Below are positions 1-5,804 of a stretch of DNA of 5,804 nucleotides, in pieces. The position numbers were made by a program, and so were the translations under genes. Position 1 is the stretch's first letter. Each line of letters opens with the position of its first letter. A model generated the notes under the pieces. It was not told where the DNA came from and made no database searches. It worked only from the letters and a program-made list of their open reading frames with translations. Origin of the DNA: an uncultured Kiloniellales bacterium (GTDB lineage: Bacteria > Pseudomonadota > Alphaproteobacteria > Kiloniellales > JAKSDN01); contig CALJXB010000371.1 in NCBI GenBank assembly GCA_937974415.1, positions 1 through 5,804 on the forward strand, written 5' to 3'.

Positions 1-340
1 CGAGATCTACGTTCTCAACGTGGACGGCGAGCCGGCCGGCTTTGCCGAGTTCGACCGCCGGTTTCCGCCAGATATCGAGCTGGTCTACTTCGGCCTCATG
101 CCCGACTTCATCGGCAAGGGCCTCGGCCGCTACCTGCTCACCTGGGCGATCGACACCGCCTGGAATCACGCGCCCGAGCGGCTCTGGGTCAACACCAACA
201 CCCTTGATCACCCCAAGGCGCTGCCGCTTTACCAGCGCTGCGGCTTCCGCCCCTTCAAGCAAGAGCACACGCTGTTCGACGACCCGCGCCTGAACGGCCT
301 CATCGCGGCCGAAGCGAGGCGCAAATCCACCGACGATTGA
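1..340 (+). CDS. GNAT-family N-acetyltransferase, C-terminal part (5' end outside window)
   Basis: The reading frame is open from base 2 and ends at TGA 338-340, giving 112 visible residues. It carries the hallmarks of a GNAT acyltransferase, which moves an acetyl group from acetyl-CoA to an amine. The strand beta4-motif A region reads LVYFGLMPDFIGKGLGRYLL: the IGKGLG stretch corresponds to the family's acetyl-CoA pyrophosphate-binding loop (Q/R-x-x-G-x-G/A), although the first Q/R is an isoleucine here. A C-terminal motif B region, HPKALPLYQRCGFRPF, has the usual 'alpha helix then Tyr/GF' ending. The GTG at base 20 is in frame but lies inside the fold, since the preceding codons (EIYVLN) read as a normal beta strand, so the true start is upstream of the window. 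The substrate cannot be told. The gene is convergent with the transporter operon and probably unrelated to it. Confidence in the family is high; a more specific function is unknown. Confidence 0.85.
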   Translation, partial: EIYVLNVDGEPAGFAEFDRRFPPDIELVYFGLMPDFIGKGLGRYLLTWAIDTAWNHAPERLWVNTNTLDHPKALPLYQRCGFRPFKQEHTLFDDPRLNGLIAAEARRKSTDD

Positions 341-412
341 TCGGCCGCGCTTACTTTCGTTGATAGGCCTCTGCGCCGGCCCTCGCCCCCGCGACAGAGT
401 GAAGCTAAACCC

Positions 413-1198
413 CTAGTGATGCAGGATCTGGCTGAGGAACAGCTTGGTGCGGTCGGACTGGGGATTGTCGAAGAACTCGAAGGGATCGTTCTCTTCGATG
501 ATCTCGCCCATGTCCATAAAGATCACCCGATTGGCCACGGTCTTGGCGAAGCCCATCTCGTGGGTCACGCAGAGCATGGTCATGCCGGTCTCGGCCAACC
601 CGACCATGACATCGAGCACCTCCTTGATCATCTCGGGATCGAGCGCCGAGGTCGGTTCGTCGAACAGCATGATCTTCGGGTTCATGCAGAGCGAGCGGGC
701 GATCGCCACGCGCTGCTGCTGGCCGCCGGAAAGCTGGCCCGGGTACTTTGCCGCCTGCTCCGGGATCTTCACCCGCTCCAGGTACTGCATAGCGGTTTCC
801 TCGGCCTCCCTCTTCGGCACCTGGCGCACCCAGATGGGTCCGAGGGTCAAGTTCTGCAGCACCGTCAAATGCGGAAACAGATTGAAGTGCTGGAACACCA
901 TGCCGACCTCGCGGCGGATCGCGTCGATGTTCTTGAGGTCGTTGGTCAGTTCGACCCCGTTGACGATGATCTCGCCCTGCTGGTGCTCCTCAAGCCGGTT
1001 GATGCAGCGGATCAGGGTCGACTTGCCGGAGCCCGAGGGGCCGCAGATGACGATCCGCTCCCCCGGCCTGACGAAGAGGTTGATGTTCTTCAGCACGTGG
1101 AACTGGCCGTACCACTTGTGCATGTTGATGAGTTTGATGATGTCGTCTTCTTGGTCGGCGGTGTCGACCCCCGCGCCCTCAGCTTCGACTGCAGCCAT
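413..1198 (-). CDS. aapP: Amino-acid ABC transporter ATP-binding protein AapP
   Basis: This 261-residue cytoplasmic ATPase powers the AapJQM importer by binding and hydrolysing ATP as a dimer. All nucleotide-binding elements are intact: A-loop Tyr30, Walker [10 protein letters not shown] (53-61), Q-loop Gln103 in [10 protein letters not shown], signature LSGGQQQR (156-163), Walker B IMLFDEP (176-182, catalytic Glu181), D-loop SALD (184-187) and switch His213 in VTHEMGFA. The sequence is typical of the polar amino-acid (HisP/GlnQ/AapP) ATPase subfamily, and the length fits its usual 240-260. The ATG at 1196-1198 is supported by a near-perfect Shine-Dalgarno AAGGAGG (1208-1214, minus strand) nine bases upstream. 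The first 20 residues are an acidic Asp/Glu-rich extension before the domain. It is the last gene of the operon, starting 30 bases after the aapM stop. The assignment to Aap rather than the very similar Bzt system rests on family resemblance and gene neighbours; substrate range is inferred. Confidence 0.95.
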   Translation of the reverse strand: MAAVEAEGAGVDTADQEDDIIKLINMHKWYGQFHVLKNINLFVRPGERIVICGPSGSGKSTLIRCINRLEEHQQGEIIVNGVELTNDLKNIDAIRREVGMVFQHFNLFPHLTVLQNLTLGPIWVRQVPKREAEETAMQYLERVKIPEQAAKYPGQLSGGQQQRVAIARSLCMNPKIMLFDEPTSALDPEMIKEVLDVMVGLAETGMTMLCVTHEMGFAKTVANRVIFMDMGEIIEENDPFEFFDNPQSDRTKLFLSQILHH

Positions 1199-1207
1199 AA
1201 CCCCTAC

Positions 1208-1214
1208 CCTCCTT
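1208..1214 (-). promoter_or_regulatory. Strong ribosome binding site of aapP
   Basis: The minus strand reads AAGGAGG, matching the anti-Shine-Dalgarno sequence completely, nine bases before the aapP ATG. It is the strongest ribosome binding site in the operon and settles the start codon choice. Confidence 0.8.
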
Positions 1215-1228
1215 GTCGGTCTCGTTCC

Positions 1229-2374
1229 TTAGCGCTTGTGGCCGGTGTGCAGCTTCTTCTCGAGATAAAGCGAATAGCGCGACATGCTGAAGCAGCAGAT
1301 GAAGAAGAAGATCGCGATGAAGACGTACATCTCCTCGGCCAATCCGCCCCATTTGATGTCGGCTAGGGACGCGCGTCCGATGCCGAGCGGGTCCAGTAGC
1401 CCGATGACGATCACCAGCGTGGTGTCCTTGAAGAGCCCGATGAAGGTGTTGACGATCCCGGGGATCGAGATCTTCAGAGCCTGGGGCAGGACGACGAGCC
1501 GCATCGAGCTCCAATACTTGAGACCCAAGGAATCCCCAGCCTCGAACTGACCTTTGGGAATAGCCTGCAGCCCGCCGCGGATCACCTCGGCGATATAGGC
1601 GGACGAGAACAGCGTCACCATGATCAGGACCCTGAGCACCAGATCGAACTGGGTGCCCGGCGGCAGGAAGTAGTTGAGCATGGTCGAGGCGACGAACAGC
1701 AGGGTGATCAGCGGCACGCCGCGGATGGCCTCGATGAAGCAGACGCAAAGCAACTTCACGGCCGGCAGATTGGAATAGCGGCCGAGCGCCAGCAAGATTC
1801 CCAAGGGCAGCGAGAAGGCGATGCCGGTAACGCCGATCACCAGGGTCAGCATGATGCCGCCGAACTGGTCGGTCGTGACCGACTTGACAATCGCGCCGTC
1901 GCCGACCAAGAGCCAACCGGCGATGAAGGGGAAAGCCACTGCATACCAGAGGCCGTACTTGCGGTAGGGCGCCCCGTCGTAGAGCACGAAATAGAGGGCG
2001 ATCGCCAGCAGCAGGAACGACAGGTTCACCCGCCATCGCTCGTCTACGGGATAGAAGCCGTAAACGAAGAGGTGGAGGCGCTCGTCGATGAAGGCCCAGC
2101 AGGCGCCCGAGGCCACCGCCTCGCAGTCCTTGCGGGATTCGCCGGTGAAGGCGGCATCGAAAATCGCCCAGTCGAGGAAGGGCGGAATCGTGAAAAATAT
2201 CAGCAGGCCCCCTAGAACGGTGAGCACCACGTTGAGCGGCGAGGACAGGAGGTTCTTCTGGATCCAGAAGATCGGCCCTTCCGTGCGCACCGGCGATGGC
2301 AGGTCGGGATGGGTCCCAGGCTCGTAAGTCTGGCCGCCGGATGTTGCGGACGGAGTGGCAGTCGTGTCGGTCAT
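1229..2374 (-). CDS. aapM: Amino-acid ABC transporter permease AapM
   Basis: This 381-residue inner-membrane permease is the second channel subunit, pairing with AapQ. The N-terminal ~45 residues are polar and Pro/Thr-rich, probably cytoplasmic. A hydrophobic segment follows at about 48-66, then a loop of roughly 50 residues with Cys84 and Cys92, which may be periplasmic. Further hydrophobic segments lie near 116-133, 142-158, 172-198, 209-236, 246-262, 303-325 and 348-366. The conserved permease coupling loop (EAA motif), which docks onto the ATPase, is at about 263-300: EVIRGGLQ, then GQFEAGDSLG, then VVLPQAL. The length is close to the ~384 I recall for Rhizobium AapM and far above the 220-250 of ordinary amino-acid permeases, and this extra N-terminal part is characteristic of the Aap/Bzt class. 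The ATG lies 13 bases after the aapQ stop. The stop is TAA. No frameshift or missing motif was seen. Confidence 0.93.
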   Translation of the reverse strand: MTDTTATPSATSGGQTYEPGTHPDLPSPVRTEGPIFWIQKNLLSSPLNVVLTVLGGLLIFFTIPPFLDWAIFDAAFTGESRKDCEAVASGACWAFIDERLHLFVYGFYPVDERWRVNLSFLLLAIALYFVLYDGAPYRKYGLWYAVAFPFIAGWLLVGDGAIVKSVTTDQFGGIMLTLVIGVTGIAFSLPLGILLALGRYSNLPAVKLLCVCFIEAIRGVPLITLLFVASTMLNYFLPPGTQFDLVLRVLIMVTLFSSAYIAEVIRGGLQAIPKGQFEAGDSLGLKYWSSMRLVVLPQALKISIPGIVNTFIGLFKDTTLVIVIGLLDPLGIGRASLADIKWGGLAEEMYVFIAIFFFICCFSMSRYSLYLEKKLHTGHKR

Positions 2375-2383
2375 GGCCTCGCC

Positions 2384-2389
2384 CCCCTC
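2384..2389 (-). promoter_or_regulatory. aapM ribosome binding site overlapping the aapQ stop codon
   Basis: On the minus strand the end of aapQ reads TGAGGGG, so the GAGGGG Shine-Dalgarno shares the GA of the aapQ TGA stop. It lies nine bases before the aapM ATG. This layout is typical of translational coupling, which would keep the two permease subunits at a similar ratio. The coupling itself is inferred. Confidence 0.6.
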
Positions 2390-3581
2390 ACCGTTCCACC
2401 AGCTTGATACGCTGGTTGTACCAATTCATGGCAGCGGAAATGGAAAGCGACAGGACGAGGTAGGTGAGAAGCACGATGATCATTGTCTCCATCTCCTTGC
2501 CCGTCTGCATCAACGAGATGCCGCCGATGGTCGCCACCAGGTCCATGTAGCCGATCGCGATCGCCAGCGAGGAGTTCTTGGTCAGGTTCATGTACTGGCT
2601 GGCCAGCGGCGGCACGATCACCCGGAGCGCCTGAGGAACGACGATCAGCGACAGAGTGCGGTTCGGCCTCAGGCCGAGGGCAAAGGCGGCCTCGGACTGG
2701 CCGTAGCTGACCGAGACAATGCCCGCGCGCACGATTTCCGCAATGAACGAGGCGGTGTAGTAGGAGAGCGCCAGCCAAAGCGCCACAAACTCCGGCCGCA
2801 ACACCATGCCGCCTTTGAAGTTAAACCCTTTGAGCGCTGGCGTTTCCCAGTGCAACGGCATGCCGGCGATGAAATAGACGATCAAAGGCAGGCCGACGAT
2901 CGCTCCGATACTGACCCAGAAGACCGGCAGGTGTTTGCCGGTTTCGTCCTGCACCTTATGGGCATACTTGTTGAACCCGATGGCGAAGACGATGGCCGCG
3001 ACGAAGGCGATGGCGACCGCCCAGAAGGCCGGTTCCAACTGCGGGCTCGGCGCGAAGACGCCACGATTGGTAAAGAAGAAAATGTCGCTGCTTTCGGTGC
3101 CCGCCTGTTTCGGTGTCGGCAGGGAGGTGACGATGATGCCGTGGAGCAACAGGATGTGGAGCAGCACCGGCACGTTGCGTGTGAACTCGATGAAGCAATA
3201 GGCCATCTTGTTCACCAGCCAGTTCGACGAGAGGCGCAGCACGCCTAGAATGAACCCCAGGATCGTCGCCAGAATGATCCCGCAGACCGCCACCAGCAAA
3301 GTGTTGAGCAAGCCGACGATAGCGGCTTCGAGGTGCGTGCTGCGGGAGGTATAGGGGATCAGGGTCTGGTTGATGTCGTAGCTGGCCGGTTCGCTCAGGA
3401 AATCGTAGCTGAAGGTCTTGCCGATGGCCTCCAGGTTCGCGATGGCGTTGGTGACAATGTAGGCGAGAAACGCCACCAGCAAAGCCATGGTGAGGATCTG
3501 GATGATGATCGAGCGGGCTTCCTTGTCGTTCCACAGCCGCAAGGGCGAAAAGCCCGGACTCGCTACCGCTTGTTCTGCCAT
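2388..3581 (-). CDS. aapQ: Amino-acid ABC transporter permease AapQ
   Basis: This 397-residue inner-membrane permease forms the channel with AapM; its length is close to the ~400 I recall for Rhizobium AapQ. Hydrophobic segments lie near 24-46, 86-116, 138-153, 184-203, 219-240, 264-286, 335-352 and 366-386. Between the first two is a polar stretch (about 50-82), and a polar stretch around 155-180 is probably another exposed loop. The coupling loop toward AapP is at about 282-320: EIVRAGIVS, then GQSEAAFALGL, then IVVPQALR, which fits the EAA-x3-G-x9-(I/V)-x-(L/V)P pattern. The paired LP of the consensus is VP here. The ATG at 3579-3581 has only a weak GGGGA (3591-3595) nine bases upstream. 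The start is backed mainly by resemblance of the N-terminus to the family (short polar leader, then a membrane segment). It begins 182 bases after aapJ ends, a much larger gap than the others in the operon. Confidence 0.93.
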   Translation of the reverse strand: MAEQAVASPGFSPLRLWNDKEARSIIIQILTMALLVAFLAYIVTNAIANLEAIGKTFSYDFLSEPASYDINQTLIPYTSRSTHLEAAIVGLLNTLLVAVCGIILATILGFILGVLRLSSNWLVNKMAYCFIEFTRNVPVLLHILLLHGIIVTSLPTPKQAGTESSDIFFFTNRGVFAPSPQLEPAFWAVAIAFVAAIVFAIGFNKYAHKVQDETGKHLPVFWVSIGAIVGLPLIVYFIAGMPLHWETPALKGFNFKGGMVLRPEFVALWLALSYYTASFIAEIVRAGIVSVSYGQSEAAFALGLRPNRTLSLIVVPQALRVIVPPLASQYMNLTKNSSLAIAIGYMDLVATIGGISLMQTGKEMETMIIVLLTYLVLSLSISAAMNWYNQRIKLVER

Positions 3582-3763
3582 AACCGGCCGTCCCCAGTCT
3601 GCGTTTGCACATTACCCGGTTCGTCGCGCACCCCGGCCCCGAGGGACTCGAATGCCACCCGCCGACTTAGCCGTCGATCTAATTGCTTGTCCAAAAGGGC
3701 GGACCGCGCCGGGAGCCGAAGCTCCCAGCGCTCGTCCGTTCTGCTAGCCTTATTCGCGTCCGA
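3582..3763 (-). other. aapJ-aapQ intercistronic region
   Basis: These 182 bases separate the binding-protein gene from the first permease gene. No convincing small gene is visible on either strand. The half next to aapJ contains a large hairpin (3700-3738). The half next to aapQ is GC-rich, with no clear promoter and only a weak ribosome binding site. Much larger than the 13 and 30 base gaps downstream, the region fits a control point that sets the ratio of AapJ to the other subunits. Confidence 0.6.
3693..3738 (-). terminator. UUCG-capped hairpin with short U tract after aapJ (attenuating terminator or mRNA-stabilising stem)
   Basis: On the transcribed (minus) strand the hairpin starts 25 bases after the aapJ stop. 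It is built of CGGAC paired with GUCCG (5 pairs), a small GA/G internal loop, then GCGC-U-GGGAGC paired with GCUCCC-G-GCGC (11 continuous pairs including one U-G wobble). The loop is UUCG closed by a C-G pair, the exceptionally stable C(UUCG)G tetraloop. Three bases after the stem comes UUUU (3693-3696). The U tract is short, so termination is probably partial. Such stems after binding-protein genes are known to protect the upstream message from 3' decay and to lower read-through into permease genes. The structure was read by eye and the role is inferred. Confidence 0.75.
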
Positions 3764-4780
3764 TCAACGGAACGGCGGCGAATAGATCAGGCCGCCCTCG
3801 CTCCACAGGGCATTGAGGCCCCGCTCGAGCGCGATCGGTGTACTCGGGCCGATGTTGCGGTCGAAGATCTCGCCGTAGTTGCCGGCGGCCTTGATCGCCT
3901 TGACCGCCCAGTCCGTTTCCAGGCCGAGCATGGCGCCAAGATCGCCTTCGGTACCGAGCAGGCGCTTGACCTCAGGGTTATCGCTGCTTTCGCCGATGGT
4001 ATCTGCGTTTTCCTGAGTGACGCCGAGCTCCTCGGCCGAGATGGTCGCGTTCAGCACCCAGCGCACGATGTCGCCCCAACCGTCGTCGCCCTGGCGCACG
4101 GCCGGCCCCAGGGGCTCCTTCGAGATGATCTCGGGCAGCACGACGTGCGCCGAGGGATCGTCGAAGGTCGACCTTGTCGCCGCCAGTCCCGAGGCGTCCG
4201 TCGTGTAGACGTCGCAGCGACCGGCCAGATAGTTGGTGCGCCCCTCGTCGTTGGTCTCGATCGGCACCGGCTCGTAGCTGATATTGTTGCTGCGGAAGAA
4301 GTCCGCCAGGTTCAGCTCGGTGGTGGTCCCGGTCTGGATACAAACCGAAGCGCCGTCGAGTTCCGTGGCGCTGGTCACGCCCAGATCCTTGCGCACCAGG
4401 AAGCCCTGGCCGTCGTAGTAGTTGACGCCGAGGAACAGGAGCTTCACATCGACGTCGCGGACGAAGGTCCAGGTCGTGTTGCGCCAGAGAACGTCGGCCT
4501 CGCCGGAGTTCAAGATGGTGAAGCGGGTCTTGCCGGTCGAGGTGACGAACTTCACCTTGTTGGGGTCGCCCAAGACGGCAGCGGCCGTGGCGCGGCAGAA
4601 GTCCACGTCGAAGCCTTGCCAGTTGCCGGATGCGTCGGTGTAGGCGAATCCGGCCAGGCCCGTGCTGATAACGCAACGGAGCTCGCCGCGTTCACGGACC
4701 TCGTCCAGGGTTGCCGCAGACGCCGCGGAGGACAACAGGACCGCTGCCCCGGCGGCAAGCAGAAGCTTGGAAATCTTCAT
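3764..4780 (-). CDS. aapJ: Periplasmic L-amino-acid-binding protein AapJ
   Basis: This 338-residue protein is the substrate-binding component (SBP family 3) of the Aap importer; I recall Rhizobium AapJ as about 341. A clear Sec signal peptide is present: Lys2 and Lys5, a hydrophobic core (6-18), and a likely signal peptidase I site after ASA (20-22), so the mature protein starts near Ala23. Family motifs follow: LDEVRERGELRCV (25-37), GLAGFAYTD (41-49), NWQGFDVDFCRA (53-64), TRFTILNSGEADVLWRNTTW (85-104), a QTGTTTELNLADFF stretch (149-162) that contributes to ligand binding, and a C-terminal GGLIYSPPFR like that of other AapJ/BztA proteins. The four mature cysteines (36, 62, 147, 189) could form two disulfides. 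The ATG at 4778-4780 has a GGAAGG ribosome binding site seven bases upstream. It is first in the operon. Aap systems take up a broad range of L-amino acids while Bzt prefers Glu/Gln/Asp/Asn; sequence alone does not settle which applies. Confidence 0.95.
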   Translation of the reverse strand: MKISKLLLAAGAAVLLSSAASAATLDEVRERGELRCVISTGLAGFAYTDASGNWQGFDVDFCRATAAAVLGDPNKVKFVTSTGKTRFTILNSGEADVLWRNTTWTFVRDVDVKLLFLGVNYYDGQGFLVRKDLGVTSATELDGASVCIQTGTTTELNLADFFRSNNISYEPVPIETNDEGRTNYLAGRCDVYTTDASGLAATRSTFDDPSAHVVLPEIISKEPLGPAVRQGDDGWGDIVRWVLNATISAEELGVTQENADTIGESSDNPEVKRLLGTEGDLGAMLGLETDWAVKAIKAAGNYGEIFDRNIGPSTPIALERGLNALWSEGGLIYSPPFR

Positions 4781-4787
4781 GGAATGA

Positions 4788-4793
4788 CCTTCC
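4788..4793 (-). promoter_or_regulatory. Ribosome binding site of aapJ
   Basis: The minus strand reads GGAAGG, seven bases before the aapJ ATG. It is a good Shine-Dalgarno at normal spacing. It fixes the start, which also gives a complete signal peptide. Confidence 0.7.
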
Positions 4794-4860
4794 CTGCTCT
4801 CGTTTTCATTTATCGTTGATGGGGCAAGTCACTAGACCAACCCCCTACCATTCCACCAAA

Positions 4861-4889
4861 ATCTAACACCAGCAGAATGTTAGCAGCAA
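4861..4889 (-). promoter_or_regulatory. Candidate sigma70-type promoter of aapJQMP
   Basis: On the minus strand, TTGCTG (4884-4889) and TTAGAT (4861-4866) are separated by 17 bases. Each matches its consensus hexamer (TTGACA, TATAAT) at only three of six positions, so the call rests on spacing and on location in an AT-richer patch of an otherwise GC-rich region. Transcription would start roughly 70 bases before the aapJ ATG. It is a candidate only. Confidence 0.3.
4863..4883. promoter_or_regulatory. Operator-like inverted repeat over the aapJ promoter
   Basis: A perfect six-base inverted repeat, CTAACA-N9-TGTTAG, occupies 4863-4868 and 4878-4883. It fills the spacer of the candidate aapJ promoter and overlaps its -10 hexamer. 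Its half-site centres are 15 bases apart, about one and a half helical turns. The position suits a repressor or regulator binding site, but I do not recognise the motif and no regulator gene is in the window. Confidence 0.35.
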
Positions 4890-4922
4890 CCCGCTTTTCG
4901 AATCGCTTATTCACAGGCTGAT

Positions 4923-4950
4923 TGAGGAGACCGCGCGCGATCGGCAAAAT
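4923..4950 (+). promoter_or_regulatory. Candidate metC promoter
   Basis: TTGAGG (4923-4928) and CAAAAT (4945-4950) lie 16 bases apart, each matching four of six consensus positions. Transcription would begin near 4957 and give an untranslated leader of about 115 bases before the ATG at 5073. The matches are modest and chance cannot be excluded. Confidence 0.25.
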
Positions 4951-4967
4951 CGCTCCCGTCGAACCCC

Positions 4968-4991
4968 CGTCAAGTCGCCCGTCAACTCGCC
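4968..4991 (+). repeat. 12-base tandem direct repeat in the metC leader
   Basis: CGTCAAGTCGCC (4968-4979) is followed directly by CGTCAACTCGCC (4980-4991), differing at one base. A third, degraded start (CGTGCGAG) follows. It may be a simple replication-slippage duplication or a pair of binding sites. It lies between the candidate promoter and the metC start, so it would be part of the transcribed leader. Confidence 0.6.
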
Positions 4992-5072
4992 CGTGCGAGT
5001 CCGGACGCATTCGCGCTAAGATCCGCAACGGCCGGCATGTTGGCAGCACGGATCGGGAAAACGCCGAAAGCC

Positions 5073-5804
5073 ATGAGCAAGCGCCCGCACAAAACGGAGA
5101 CCCTTTTGGCCCACCTGGGCCGCGCGCCCTATACCGACTTCGGGACGGTCAATCCGCCGGTCTACCACGCCTCCACCATCCTGTTCGACAGTCTGGAAGC
5201 CTACGAAACCAAGGACCGGACCCTGCGGCAGGGAACCAAGACCTATGGCCGCATGGGAACGCCGACCAGCTTCGCCCTGGAAGAGGCCCTTGCGGACCTC
5301 GAAGGCGGGCACCGCAGTTTCCTGCTGTGCTCCGGCCTCGCCGCGCTCAACGTGGCGATCCTGTCTCTGGTGGGAAGCGGCGGTCATGCGCTCGTCTGCG
5401 ATGCCGCCTATCAGCCGGCGCGAAAGTTCTGCGACGGCCTGCTCGCGCGGTTCGGCGTCGAGGTCGAGTACTACGACCCCCTAATCGGCGCCGACATCGC
5501 CGGACTGTTCAGACCCAACACCCGGCTGGTCCACTTGGAATCGCCCGGCTCGCTCACCTTCGACATGCAGGACGTGCCGGCGATCGCTGCTGCCGCGAAG
5601 GCCGTGGGCATTCGGACCGTGATGGACAACACCTGGGCTACTTTCCTGAATTTCAAACCGTTAGAGCATGGTATTGACGTATCGGTTCAGGCTGGGACCA
5701 AGTACCTGGTCGGCCATTCGGATGCCATGTTCGGCGTCATCACCTGCACCGAGGAAAGCGAACCGGAGCTCCAACAAACGACCCGGCAATTGGGCCAATG
5801 CGCC
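5073..5804 (+). CDS. metC: Cystathionine beta-lyase MetC, N-terminal part (3' end outside window)
   Basis: The frame is open to the window end, giving 244 residues of a protein usually about 390 long. It is a cytoplasmic PLP enzyme of the Cys/Met metabolism family that splits cystathionine into homocysteine, pyruvate and ammonia in methionine synthesis. Visible active-site residues are Tyr58 and Arg60 in KTYGRMGTPT (PLP phosphate, reaching the neighbouring subunit), Tyr113 in DAAYQPARKFC (stacks on the cofactor), Asp185 in MDNTWAT (pyridine nitrogen) and Lys210 in AGTKYLVGHSD (Schiff-base lysine). Asp185 and Lys210 carry the same numbers as in E. coli MetC as I recall it. The ending LGQCA is the start of a conserved family stretch, so the gene looks intact where cut. 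The ATG at 5073 has a poor ribosome binding site. An in-frame ATG at 5037 would add 12 residues, and I prefer 5073 because it begins directly at the family's usual N-terminus (ETLLAHLGR). Other family lyases, such as cystathionine gamma-synthase, are less likely given the YHAST and GHSD motifs. Confidence 0.92.
   Translation, partial: MSKRPHKTETLLAHLGRAPYTDFGTVNPPVYHASTILFDSLEAYETKDRTLRQGTKTYGRMGTPTSFALEEALADLEGGHRSFLLCSGLAALNVAILSLVGSGGHALVCDAAYQPARKFCDGLLARFGVEVEYYDPLIGADIAGLFRPNTRLVHLESPGSLTFDMQDVPAIAAAAKAVGIRTVMDNTWATFLNFKPLEHGIDVSVQAGTKYLVGHSDAMFGVITCTEESEPELQQTTRQLGQCA

Noticed and set aside
286..322. Inverted repeat GCGCCT ... AGGCGC with an inner GGCC pair at the 3' end of the acetyltransferase gene, a possible terminator for the convergent genes.
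   Set aside because: It lies within coding sequence, has large internal loops, and no T run follows on either strand.
341..412. Search for a terminator in the gap between the convergent acetyltransferase gene and aapP.
   Set aside because: Only a four-base GGCC self-complementary stem is present and there is no T tract; nothing supportable was found.
416..1366. Long plus-strand open frames opposite aapP, and similar ones opposite aapQ and aapJ.
   Set aside because: They lie antisense to well-conserved genes, have low-complexity His/Asp/Leu or Arg-rich composition, and arise from the GC-rich third positions of the real genes.
3646..3652. A tRNA T-loop-like TTCGAGT on the minus strand in the aapJ-aapQ gap.
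   Set aside because: The flanking bases do not form the 5-pair T stem, and no D arm, anticodon arm or acceptor stem can be found around it.
4824..4839. A sigma54-like sequence on the minus strand (TTGG...CTTGC) upstream of aapJ, attractive because Aap operons can be nitrogen-regulated.
   Set aside because: The GG and GC elements are 11 bases apart rather than the strict 10, and the bases after GG do not match the consensus.
4957..5072. A SAM riboswitch in the metC leader.
   Set aside because: I could not find the conserved SAM-II or SAM-I core elements in this stretch; a covariance-model search would be the decisive test.
4922..5677. Long plus-strand open frame (251 codons) overlapping the metC region.
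   Set aside because: Its translation is rich in Arg/Pro/Gly without any domain sense, and it runs out of frame through the clear MetC coding sequence; it is a high-GC shadow.

Overview
The window looks like an ordinary high-GC alphaproteobacterial chromosome segment. It holds a complete amino-acid ABC transporter operon of the Aap/Bzt type on the minus strand, with the 5' half of a cystathionine beta-lyase gene diverging from it on the plus strand. The alphaproteobacterial assignment rests on the Aap-type protein set (two permeases of about 380-400 residues, much longer than usual for the family), the strong GC bias at third codon positions, and the neighbouring metC-like gene. From memory, the same metC / aapJ-aapQ-aapM-aapP neighbourhood exists in Rhizobium leguminosarum. 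I cannot name the genus.

Layout from left to right: (1) bases 1-340, plus strand, the C-terminal part of a GNAT-family acetyltransferase that begins before the window; (2) bases 341-412, a short convergent gap with no clear terminator; (3) bases 413-4780, minus strand, read right to left as aapJ (periplasmic binding protein), a 182-base gap with a strong UUCG-capped hairpin, aapQ (permease), aapM (permease) and aapP (ATPase). The gaps in the last part are only 13 and 30 bases; (4) bases 4781-5072, a divergent control region with a candidate aapJ promoter and an inverted repeat lying over it, plus a weaker candidate metC promoter and a 12-base tandem repeat; (5) bases 5073-5804, plus strand, the first 244 codons of metC, cut by the window end.

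Working together: AapJ captures L-amino acids in the periplasm and delivers them to the AapQ-AapM membrane channel, which AapP energises by ATP hydrolysis. The hairpin after aapJ probably lets the binding protein be made in excess over the membrane and ATPase subunits. The product of metC would cleave cystathionine to homocysteine in methionine synthesis; its link to the transporter is positional only.

I found no sign of a mobile element, CRISPR array, RNA gene or undescribed system. The points worth a second look are regulatory: the intercistronic hairpin, the operator-like palindrome, and the shared divergent promoter region.
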